The notes beneath the pieces were generated by a model. It ran no database searches and was not told the DNA's origin. It saw only the letters and a list, made by a program, of their open reading frames with translations. From JANXQG01 sp963709175 (GTDB lineage Bacteria > Planctomycetota > Planctomycetia > Pirellulales > Thermoguttaceae): 64,000 nt of DNA. The DNA lies in contig CAVPVK010000007.1 of NCBI GenBank assembly GCA_963709175.1, forward strand, positions 1,364,001-1,428,000, given 5' to 3'. The position numbers and the translations under genes were made by a program. Shown in pieces: positions 37,749-46,435 of this stretch; the stretch's first letter is position 1; every line of letters begins with the position of its first letter.

Positions 37749-38753
37749 TTACTCGGCCGTCGACTTACTGCCGGTGGAAGACCCGCTGATGGGAACGCCT
37801 TCCGGCAAGGGCCGAGCCGCCACCTGGAAGCCCAGGCGATAGAGTTCCTTCTTCACGCGGCGGAAGTCGTCGAAACTGTCAGGATACGTCCAGAGCGTGA
37901 TCGTGGCGTCTCGCGCACGCCGGTCGGCCAGGGCCTGGTGGAACTGCGAGACGGGCTGCAGGGCTTGCTCAATCGTTTCGCCGAGATTATCGACCACTTG
38001 AGTCAACTCGATGCGGTCTTGGAACTTCAGTTGTTGACTGCCCGTGTCGCGAATCTCCTCGGGCGTCGGCCGCCGAAGCTTAACCCAATAAGTGAGGCGA
38101 AAGCCCTGGTCGGGCGGGAGGGTGTCAGTCAGTTCCGATCGCTCCCTGAGTCGGTCGACCTTGCGTTTTACGTCAGCCACGAACTTGTCGACCAGTTCGT
38201 TCAATGGCACGTAGACGATCCGCCCGCGGCTGAGCTGGAAGTGCACCTCGCGGCCATCCACCGTGCGGCCTAGCGGCGTGGTGAAGGTTTCGATTTCTTT
38301 GGATTCCGCCGGAGTCTTGTCGATCGCCTCCCGCTGGCGATTGAGAATCTCCAATCGGTTGCGGGCGTCGATCACTCGGGCAGTCAATTGCTCGTCGGTG
38401 ACCGATTGCCGCGCCGGTTGCCGTGCGCTGCGCAACTGCTGGTCCAGCCCGGTCACGGCCAAGGCCAGGATATCACGTTCCCGTTGCCGCATGGTCGTTT
38501 GGGCCTGGATCTGCCCCATTTCCGTGGCGATTGTTTCCACCTCGCCGCGCAGCGTCTGCTCCTCCGCGCGTTTCTGGTTCAGATCGTCGCTAGCTCGGAC
38601 AACCGCGCTGGTGACCTCAGCCACCGGCGGCGTGTTCTTGATCTTCAGGCCGGTCATCATCACCATGATAATCATGACGCTGACGACACTCGCCACGATA
38701 TCGAGAAACGAGTCGGCATTGACGGCTTCGTCAGGTTCGACACTGCGTGACAT
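37749..38753 (-). CDS. ExbD/TolR-like membrane protein with coiled coil (third gene of the triad)
   Basis: A protein of 334 residues. It begins MSRSVEPDEAVNADSFLDI and has one N-terminal membrane helix (VASVVSVMIIMVMMTGL); the preceding aspartate in SFLDI is where ExbD and MotB proteins carry the proton-binding acid, just before or in the helix. A coiled coil follows (LNQKRAEEQTLRGEVETIATE, about residues 55-145). A periplasmic domain has VDGREVHFQLSRGRIVYVPL and a C-terminal alpha/beta fold (DATITLWTYPDSFDDF, FQVAARPLPEG). No OmpA peptidoglycan-binding motif is visible. It starts six bases after the stop of the Gly-rich ExbD-like gene and is surely in the same operon. Confidence 0.8.
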   Translation of the reverse strand: MSRSVEPDEAVNADSFLDIVASVVSVMIIMVMMTGLKIKNTPPVAEVTSAVVRASDDLNQKRAEEQTLRGEVETIATEMGQIQAQTTMRQRERDILALAVTGLDQQLRSARQPARQSVTDEQLTARVIDARNRLEILNRQREAIDKTPAESKEIETFTTPLGRTVDGREVHFQLSRGRIVYVPLNELVDKFVADVKRKVDRLRERSELTDTLPPDQGFRLTYWVKLRRPTPEEIRDTGSQQLKFQDRIELTQVVDNLGETIEQALQPVSQFHQALADRRARDATITLWTYPDSFDDFRRVKKELYRLGFQVAARPLPEGVPISGSSTGSKSTAE

Positions 38754-38759
38754 GGATCC

Positions 38760-41087
38760 CTACGGTTTCCTTTCGATCACCAGCCCGCTGCCATCCAGCG
38801 AGCGTGTGAGGTCGTTCATGCGCGGTTCGGCGCCAGGAACGACGTTGAACTTGAGGATCGGTCGCCAATACATTTCGCGGCCGGCCATTCCCCATGCGTC
38901 CATGATTTCCCAGACGGCGGCCACCAGCTTGTCGGCGTCGCGCTGCCCGCCGCGATCGCAAAGAATGACACGCGGCTCGCCTCCGCCGACCTCGGGTGCC
39001 ATCACAAGGCGGTCCGGGTAGCAATCGATGCGGATCGCCCTGCTGATAGCTGCCGCGTGTCGGCTGGCATTGCGGAGAGCCCAATCATCCTGGTCGTGAT
39101 CGAGTTTCACGTTGTCATACGGGTGCTTCTTTTTCTGCTTGGCTTCCTCTTCGGGATCAGGCTTTGGCGGTTCCTGAGTGGGACGGTATTCCCCGGGCCG
39201 CAATGGCACGTCGGGCGCCAGGCCCATCGACGACGGCGGATTGGGGCGGACGGGCGGGGGATTGGCGTCGCTGGGACGGCCTGTGATATAGCCGTCCGGA
39301 CGGGCGATTCCGGCCACGCCTGCCGAGCCGCTCGAAAATTGGCCGCCCGATGCTGGCGAGTATTGATTGCCGGCTACGCCCGACGGATTCCCGGCCGCCG
39401 TTCCGGCATTTCCCGTATTAGACGGGCTACCGGGACCAGCGGGAAGCATAGCGCACGAAGTTGGCCCGCTGCTCTGCATGCCGGAACCCGATGGACCGCC
39501 ACCGCCAGCAGGGCCGAGGCCGACTCCGTTGCCAGATCCGGACGGCGCCCCTCCGCCTGCCAGCATTGCGGGCGAATCGGTGCCGCCTCCAGCGCCGCTG
39601 GCTCCTGGAATGTTGCTTCCACCTCCAGGCCCGTATCCGGAACCGTTACCCCCGCCGCCCGCAAACATCGAAGGCAATCCTGGCGGTCCACCCGCGCCGC
39701 TCGCACCAGGACCGCCGCCGCCCGGAACGCCAGCCCCTGGCGTGCCGCCGGCCACAGTTCCTGGCCCATACCCCGGACCACTTCCAACTCCTATGCCTGC
39801 TGGCGAACCGCTCGCTCCGGCCACAGGAAGCGCGGCATAGGGATTATTTTGGGCGAAGTCGGCATCGCTGCTGGGGCCAGTGCCATGGCCGTCATAGCCG
39901 CCAGCATTCGCTGGTCCATTGCCCGATCCACCGCCGCTGCTGCCGAAGCCGCCGCCATTGCCGCGGCCGCTCCCACTTCCGCCAGTAGGTGATGGGCCGC
40001 CGCCAGAAGACGATCCGGCATAGTGGCCCGACGGCTTGGCGGTCGAATAGAAACCGGTGCCATCGCCCCCCGCGGTTCCCCCGGAACCTGCATCTTCATT
40101 ACCTACCGGCGAGCGATAACTGCCGCTGCGTGGTCGCTTGCCGTACCGGCTGGGCGCGGCCGCGATCAGCCGCGAGTGTTCTAGTCTGGCCAGATCGACG
40201 GCCTGTTTGACGACCCTGGCCAGGACCGGATCGGGCGGCGGGTACTTCAACTGCCAGTCCTCGCTGATCAACTCGTAGCCGAACTCGGCGCCCCACGATT
40301 TCATGGCCTCCAGGGCGGCGTCGTAGGCGGCAATGCCCGCCGGGCGGACGAGTAAGAGCGGATACGGCTCGCCCATATTCTGCTGATCGGCTCGGCTTTG
40401 CAAGAGCATTTGCTCCCGCGCCGCTCGGACTGCGGCCGCCAACGGATTTCCCGGGCCCAATGGCTGATCGAAATCAGCCTCCCCGAAAGCGATGTTTTCC
40501 GGCTGCAAGACGACGGCGTCGCCGCGGCATTCGATGTATATTGGTCGGCGGCGGGTGTTATTGCGACCGTCGTAAGGGATGATGGCATAGGACTTCGGGC
40601 GGCCGGCGATCGTTTGCCGGGCAAAATCAAGTTGCCGCTGGGCGACGGCGATTTGTTCCTCGATCTGCTTGAGTTCTGCCTCGCCGGCGGCGACCATTCG
40701 CCCCGCCTTAAGACCCTCCTCGCTGGCCTTCTTGGCCTGCTGCGACAGATCCTGGAACTGGTTGCGGAGCCGCCGGCCGTGGTCTTCGATATGGCCCAGT
40801 GCCAGGCGGGCCTCGGTTAATTGGGCCTCCGTCTCCGCCCGGGACTTCTTGAGCTGTTCGACCCGCCATTGGACCATTTCCATTTCGGAGGCGATGCTGG
40901 ACTGCCGCTGCGCGTTCTTGGCGCTGGATTCCCTGACGGCTTGCAAACGAGCTTCGCGTGTGACGGAGAGCAGCAACAGCACCAGCGCCCCCATCGTGCA
41001 GATGAGCACGGCGAGAAATGGAAACAGCGAGAAGCTTGGCGCTGCTCGCCGCCCGCGGCGGTTGCTGATCAGCCAAAGGGCTTTCAT
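38760..41087 (-). CDS. ExbD-like membrane protein with coiled coil and long Gly-rich region
   Basis: A 775-residue protein. One N-terminal membrane helix (FSLFPFLAVLICTMGALVLLL) with the FPFLAVL/CTMG pattern seen in planctomycetal ExbD-like proteins is followed by a long coiled coil (about residues 55-160). A first globular domain follows (SYAIIPYDGRNNTRRRPIYIEC, PYPLLLVRPAGIAAYDAALEAM). A low-complexity Gly/Pro/Ser region then spans about 290 residues (residues ~335-620). A second domain ends the protein (RIDCYPDRLVMAPEVGG, WRPILKFNVVPGAEPRM) and resembles the first. Its ATG overlaps the MotA/TolQ-like stop (ATGA), and the next gene starts six bases after its stop, so all three are coupled. 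Confidence 0.8.
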   Translation of the reverse strand: MKALWLISNRRGRRAAPSFSLFPFLAVLICTMGALVLLLLSVTREARLQAVRESSAKNAQRQSSIASEMEMVQWRVEQLKKSRAETEAQLTEARLALGHIEDHGRRLRNQFQDLSQQAKKASEEGLKAGRMVAAGEAELKQIEEQIAVAQRQLDFARQTIAGRPKSYAIIPYDGRNNTRRRPIYIECRGDAVVLQPENIAFGEADFDQPLGPGNPLAAAVRAAREQMLLQSRADQQNMGEPYPLLLVRPAGIAAYDAALEAMKSWGAEFGYELISEDWQLKYPPPDPVLARVVKQAVDLARLEHSRLIAAAPSRYGKRPRSGSYRSPVGNEDAGSGGTAGGDGTGFYSTAKPSGHYAGSSSGGGPSPTGGSGSGRGNGGGFGSSGGGSGNGPANAGGYDGHGTGPSSDADFAQNNPYAALPVAGASGSPAGIGVGSGPGYGPGTVAGGTPGAGVPGGGGPGASGAGGPPGLPSMFAGGGGNGSGYGPGGGSNIPGASGAGGGTDSPAMLAGGGAPSGSGNGVGLGPAGGGGPSGSGMQSSGPTSCAMLPAGPGSPSNTGNAGTAAGNPSGVAGNQYSPASGGQFSSGSAGVAGIARPDGYITGRPSDANPPPVRPNPPSSMGLAPDVPLRPGEYRPTQEPPKPDPEEEAKQKKKHPYDNVKLDHDQDDWALRNASRHAAAISRAIRIDCYPDRLVMAPEVGGGEPRVILCDRGGQRDADKLVAAVWEIMDAWGMAGREMYWRPILKFNVVPGAEPRMNDLTRSLDGSGLVIERKP

Positions 41088-42387
41088 GCTGCCTTGGAGG
41101 TGCGGCGTTTCGATTCAAGCTGAACGGTCGGTGCGGCGGAGGCCGATTCGACCATCCGCCCGTTGAGCAGATGGATGGCGGCGGCCAATCCCAGTACCGT
41201 CTGCTCGAAGTTCTTGGCCCCGGCCAAGGCGGCCAGGTTGCGATTGAGAACATCCTGCAATTGTTCCACGTCGGCGGTTGCCTGCAGGAGGCGTTCCATG
41301 GTCTCGGCTTGTTGGGTCAGCGAATTCTGCACGGCTGCCAAACTATCGACGTGTTGGAGCTGGGACTGAGTGATTTTCTCCCATTGCCGGCGGCCCAACT
41401 CTGCGACCGATTGTTCGCTGGCGGCGAGCCGCTCGGCGTGATGCTTGAGGCTATCATCCAAGGCCCCTCTCAGGGTGGCCGCCGAGGCGGTTCCCATCTC
41501 CGCCCAGCGGCTGGCGGCCGCGTCCATAGATGCCTGCCAAAGCTGAGCCTGGCGCTCGATGAGCCGGTCGGTCGCGGCGATCATGACCTCGGCCATCCGC
41601 CGCATGGCAACCACCTGGCCGTCTGCGCCGACGGCGCCGAAGGCAAGCAGGCGGCTATGTCGTTATCTACCTGCCGATCGATGGCCGTCAAAAGGGCATT
41701 TTCCCGCTGATCGGCGACGAAGAAGTGAACGAACATCAACGCCATGGAGAGCGAGAGAGCAACGGCCGTCGTATCGAATTTCAGGCCCAGGCCCGTGATC
41801 ACTTTCAGCATCGATTCGTCGGGATGTTGGGGATCGATGGCGTTCAGGGCCAGGGTGATGCCGATGACCGTGCCTAGGAAGCCGAGGATGGGAATCGCCC
41901 ACACGATCAAGCGAAACAGGCCATAGCGGCTGTGGGCCAGCGTGGCGTCACGGTCGGCAAGGTATTTCAATTCATCGCCCAGACCTTCGGTGGAACCGAG
42001 ACGGAGGACATACTGGACCGCCGCCCGGAGTCGCGCTAGGTAGTAATCGTCCTGCCGCTGCGCTGGTTGGCTCTCGAGTTTCGCCAGCAAGTTTCGGCAA
42101 TGCTCCGTCAGCGGCGACTGGCTCGGCTCGACGCCTTTCCAGGGCGAACTCGCCAACGCTGATCTTTGCCCGGCGACATCCGCCAGTCGCAAGAGGGTTG
42201 CCGCCATGCCGATCGAGAACAATAACGCCTCGCCATATTCGACCGGATGGTGCGTGAAGTAGCGATGGATCACCGGCACATCCAACGGACCACCGTAGAT
42301 CAGCCCATAAAAAGCGGCGCAGGCCAAAACGCCCCAGACGATCGGTGACCTCATCATGGCACGGAAAAGCTGGCTTGAGGCGTTCAC
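41084..42387 (-). CDS. MotA/TolQ/ExbB-like proton channel protein with coiled-coil tail (frameshift near 41645)
   Basis: The GTG at 42387 has AAGGA six bases upstream and begins VNASSQLFRAMMRSP. Four membrane helices are visible: VWGVLACAAFYGLIY, YGEALLFSIGMAATLL, LIVWAIPILGFLGTVIGITLAL and TTAVALSLSMALMFVHFFV. The last two are the conserved MotA/TolQ/ExbB pair with P, G and T residues at the channel. One base is missing near 41645: the frame continues AFGAVGADGQVVAMRRMAEV into a coiled-coil tail (LKHHAERLAASEQSVAEL, LATVQNSL-like AAVQNSLTQQAETME) ending at 41084. About 434 residues in all. It should form the pentameric stator energised by ion flow, with the two ExbD-like proteins as the dimeric partner. 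Confidence 0.82.
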
Positions 42388-42835
42388 GGCGGGTCCTTGA
42401 TAAACAAGATAGGTGTGTGAATATAGGTAACTGCCGCCAAGATTAGCGGCCAAAAAGCGTTTTACACCAAACCATCGACCTATTTGCAATAGATGTTTAG
42501 AGGAATCTGCAACGGCTGATGGGCTGGGATGGTTGAGGAAAGTGGAGAAGGCTAACGGTCATCCTAACAATCCCTGAACTTTGGAAAAAGTTCGGCGTCG
42601 GGGCAAACCGAAAGTAACAATGCCCGCCGACACACGCGATCGACGAACTTCCGAGGGGGGGAAAACAGTCCGGAGCAGTTTCTCGCGAAACGCCCGGACT
42701 GTTTAATTTCTTGCTGGGCAGACCATTACTTCCGGAACGGAGATTGAGAAGCTCCGGCAGGAATTTGCTCGAGTTTTGTCGGAACTGTGCGAGCTTGTCC
42801 CGGCCTACGCTTTACTCCCCGTTCGAGCCATCCTG
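42388..42835. other. Intergenic region upstream of the stator operon
   Basis: No gene was found. It holds the promoter region of the minus-strand MotA/TolQ-like operon and, at 42666-42701, a terminator-like hairpin listed separately. Confidence 0.4.
42666..42701. terminator. Terminator-like hairpin
   Basis: CAGTCCGG at 42666-42673 pairs with CCGGACTG near 42694-42701, with an inner GTTTC/GAAAC stem around TCGC. The plus side continues TTTAATTTCTT, and the minus side reads TTTTCCCCC, so it could terminate in both directions. It follows the gene fragment at 42836 on the minus strand. Confidence 0.5.
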
Positions 42836-43159
42836 CTCACGGCAGCACCGCCCGAGCGGCCTGCTTCTCGTCGGGAGGGCGATTGCAGCGGGCCCGGGCG
42901 CGCGTACCAGTAGGTTGTCGCCGCGTAGGCCATCGTAGTCGCTTCCCAGCGCCAGATCTCCAAGTTCATGCTCAGGCGATGGTCGAAGGGAATGCCGTCG
43001 AGTCCGCGGGTGCGGGCGTTGGTCACATGGCCAAACTGGCGGTTGCCCTCCCAACGCGACTCCGCATGGAAAGGGGACTCAAAAAAGGTCCCGCGATCCC
43101 CGTAGGAATAGCCATAATAGTCCTCGGTGCGGGTACCGAAGATCGAGGGAAAGCAGTCG
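42836..43159 (-). pseudogene. C-terminal fragment of a DUF2961/GH172-like gene
   Basis: This 324-base segment is a near copy of 53988-54313, the 3' end of the complete DUF2961 gene at 53989-55581. Identity by eye is above nine bases in ten, with a 2-base length difference near 42892. It would encode the last 107 or so residues (NARTRGLDGIPFDHRLSMNLEIW, YAATTYWYARPG), but the homology stops abruptly at both ends and no start exists. It is a truncated duplicate, not a working gene. Confidence 0.88.
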
Positions 43160-43350
43160 CTAGAATACTTCGTCAGAACGCCGATTGCCAGGCACGCCGC
43201 AATTCTGTCGCCAGGAGACGGCGAAATACCCTCCCTTCAGGCGGGCTATCCAGAAAATCGGGAATCTGGGCGGGAATTTAGCGTTACGTTTCCCTCGCGA
43301 CCATCAAGTACGTGTATTGAGTCGCTATTTGCTTGCCCGGAGATTCGTCT

Positions 43351-45884
43351 ATGAAACGCTTTTCAGTAAGTTTGGCAGCCGCCGTGAGTGCGGCTGTTTG
43401 GGCGACGGCTAGCCAGACCTTTGCCGTTTGGACCACACCTTCAGGTCTCTACAATGGCGAACAGTACCGCATTGTTTTCATCACCAGTGGTGACAGCCTG
43501 CAGCTAACATCGACCGACATCAGCGATTACAACAACTGGGTTACGACCTATGCCACTTCCCCGGCTGCGCGAGGTTTTGGGCTGCCGCAGTACTCGGACG
43601 GCTCGGTCAATAACCCCACAGGCAACGCGACGCCGCTGAGTTGGGCCTGCGTCGGCAGCACGGCGGCCGTGAACGTGATCGATAATCTGACAAACGTCGT
43701 CGGTTGGAGTTCATCGGAGAATGGGACCTTTTATTACATCTATAATGCCGATGGCCAACAGGTGACGGGGCCGTCAAATGGACTTTTTGGCTCGGCACAC
43801 CTTACCGGCTTGAATTACACCGAGTATGGACAGGAGTTGCCCACGTCAAGCTTACGTACACGTGCGCCACAGGCTGCAATGGCCTGGGGATCACGACAAA
43901 CAATCCCTTGGGTGCATCGACGGGGGCGAGCCGCGGTTATCCCGCAAGTCTAAATACTACCCTTTGGGCGTACCAATCAAGCTGGGGCAATGCCACGCAG
44001 GCGGGGTTTTACGCGCTATCGAGCCTCATTACCTACGAAGCGCCCAGCAATACCGGGCTGGGTGTGTGGAACGTCGATGGCGGAGGCAATTGGAGCAGCG
44101 CCCTGAACTGGACCACCGACGGCGGCGTGCCGGGCATTGGGCAATCGACCTCCGGCTCGATGGACACCGCCACGTTCGCCTATTCGGGCACTAGCACTAA
44201 CTCGGTGATCACGTTGGACGTCAGCCCGCAACTCGCCGCGTTGACGTTCGGCGGCGGTTCTCAGGGCGTAAGTTACACGTTGGCCGGCACGGGCACTTTG
44301 ACCCTGAGCGGCACCGGCACCGTGCCGGTGAACGTGACCGGAGTGCATACCATCGCGGCAAACGTGTCGCTCGCCAGCAATGCCCAGGTCACCACGACGA
44401 GCGGCAGCGACCAGTTGACGATCAGCGGTAAGATCTCCGGCGGCATCGCCCGGCGTCGGCCTCACCTTCAGCGGCAACGGCCTCACGGTCCTGAGCGGCT
44501 CCAACAGCTACACTGGGCCGACGACGGTCATGTCGGGAACCGTCCAGCTTTCCGGCCCCCAGGTTATCGCGCACCTTCCGTTCAACGGCAACACCAACGA
44601 CACCAGCGGACAAGGCAACAGCGGCACCGCCGTGAACAACCCGACGTACACCGCTGGCCAGTTCGGCCAGGCGCTGACGCTCGATGGATCGAGCCAGTAC
44701 GCGGTGGTGCCCTACATCCCAACTGCCAACGCCAACATGAATGCCTTTAGCGTTTCGACCTGGTTCAAGGTCAATGTGCAGCCGCCGCCGTTGCCGCAGG
44801 GCGCCACCGGCGAGGAGCTTGTAAGCTCGCTCAATGGCACCAGCGGAACCGATGGTGGAGGGTTCGACCTGCAGTACATTAACGAGGACGGCACTTACAC
44901 GCTGCACGGCGACATCAGCGCGTACGCTGGCTGGCTGACGAACAGCGCCGACTACCCGCTGCCCGGAGCCGCCGGAACCAACGGTCTCACCGGATGGCAC
45001 ATGGTAACCTACACGGTCAACTCGTCGGGATATACCATCTACCTCGACGGGCAAACGGTGGCCTCCGAAGGCTTATACGGAACGCCTGTATTCATGCGGC
45101 CAAGTGGCGGGACGATCTCTTTCGGGGCGGAGCAGATGCCGACGAACAGTTCCACGTATGCGCAGTTCTTCAGTGGTTCCCTGGAGGACGCGAGCATCAT
45201 CAGCGGCGTGCTGACCCCTGCACAGGTCAAGCGCCCTTTACGCAAGTGAATACAGCCAGTTGCCCACTCCCGGTCCCATCTTGCCCGTCGCCTCGGCGGT
45301 ATCGGTTGCCAGTGGGGCCGTCCTCGATCTCAATGGAATCAGCCAGACGGTACCCTCCATATCGGACGTCGCCGGGTCGGGCGGCGGAACGATTACCAAC
45401 AGCGCGGTCACTGTGCCCTGTACCTTGACCCTCAGTCCCATCGGCGGGGCAAACACTTTCAGCGGCACGATCGACGGCAGCAGTTCCGGCGCGATCAGCC
45501 TGGTGATGAACGGCAGCGGTACCCAAACCCTGGCGGGCTCGATGATTGGACCGGGCAGCGTGCTCGTCGAATCGGGCACTTTGGTCCTCTCCGGTTCGAA
45601 CAGTTACGATGGCGGGACGACGGTTGCGGGCGGTATTCTGGCGGTGACCCAGGCGACGCGCAATTCCCGGCGGGACGAGCTTGACCGTTGGGGCTGGCGG
45701 GACGTTGATATTTGATCCCACCTACTCCGGCGCGCCGGTCATCGGTTCCGCCATGGCCGCCGTAACCGCGGTGCCGGAACCGGGAACGCTCGGGCTGTTG
45801 GCGGCGGGGCTCGCCGCCGGTTTGTGCATGTTGCCGTGGAGAGGAAAACCGTTTGTCAGGTGGGACTTCGGTCTTGGATCTTAG
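43351..45884 (+). CDS. VPEP-tailed surface protein with LamG-like and autotransporter-type modules (four frameshifts)
   Basis: The ATG at 43351 (GGAG eight bases upstream) begins a signal peptide (VSLAAAVSAAVWATASQTFA). The protein reads through four indels near 43839 (one base lost), 44449, 45230 and 45659 (one base gained each). Joined modules are: an N-terminal domain (YRIVFITSGDS, VGWSSSENGTFYY), then KLTYTCATGCNGLGI, WNVDGGGNWSSALNW (beta-strand repeat start), VGLTFSGNGLTVLSGSNSYTG, a LamG-like concanavalin fold (VIAHLPFNGNTNDTSG, FSVSTWFKV, WHMVTYTVNSSGYTIYLDG), further beta-strand repeats, and the tail VPEPGTLGLLAAGLAAGL. About 844 residues. Exported and exosortase-anchored by inference. 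A sigma factor gene follows 17 bases downstream. Confidence 0.78.
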
Positions 45885-45901
45885 GACTTGGGCCCTGGAT
45901 T

Positions 45902-46435
45902 ATGGCCGCGCCCGATTTCAACGAAGCATCGTTTGTCGAGCAGATGGTGCACAACCAGCACCGGCTGTTCGGCTATGTCGTGACCTTGGTTCCCAACCGG
46001 GACGATGCCGAGGAGGTCTTTCAGGAGGCCTGCCTGACGCTATGGAATGCGCGGCAGGCCTATCGGCCGGGCTTGGAGTTTATGCCTTGGGCGTGCGGCA
46101 TTGCCAAGAACAAGGTCCTGGAGTTCTTCCGCCGTAACCGGCATCGCCGCCGCGAATTCTTCAACAGCGAGTTGCTGGAGGAGCTGGCCTACACGCGGAT
46201 GGCCATCGAGGAATCGCTGGAGTCGCGTGGCCGGGCACTGGGCGAATGTCTTGCCAAGCTGCGCGAGCCGCAGCGGCAACTGGTCGAGAAGTGCTATTCC
46301 GGCGGCTCGACGTTCAAGGCCGTCGCGGAGGGGATGAACATGACTCCCACGGCTCTGAGAATGCGACTGATGCGGATTCGCAAGCTTCTCTTTGACTGCA
46401 TTGGCAGGAAAACCTCGGCAGGGAGGTCTGCTTGA
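45902..46435 (+). CDS. ECF-type sigma factor, Rhodopirellula/Verrucomicrobium family
   Basis: A 177-residue sigma factor from the ATG at 45902; the upstream in-frame codons belong to the preceding gene's 3' end. It fits the TIGR02989-type family: FVEQMVHNQHRLFGYVVTLVPNRDDAEEVFQEACLTLW (region 2, with LFGYV..L), FMPWACGIAKNKVLEFFRRNRHRR, then a region 4 with LREPQRQLVEKCYSGGSTFKAVAEGMNMTPTALRMRLMRIRKLL. Its stop codon TGA is followed immediately by the ATG of the FecR-domain gene, a tight operon. It may be cotranscribed with the VPEP protein only 17 bases upstream, which could then be part of its regulon. Confidence 0.92.
   Translation: MAAPDFNEASFVEQMVHNQHRLFGYVVTLVPNRDDAEEVFQEACLTLWNARQAYRPGLEFMPWACGIAKNKVLEFFRRNRHRRREFFNSELLEELAYTRMAIEESLESRGRALGECLAKLREPQRQLVEKCYSGGSTFKAVAEGMNMTPTALRMRLMRIRKLLFDCIGRKTSAGRSA

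Noticed and set aside
37749..42387. Zorya (ZorAB) defence system
   Set aside because: The channel-like gene with coiled coil is similar in concept, but the partner genes lack the OmpA-type domain, and no zorC/D/E helicase or nuclease genes are adjacent.
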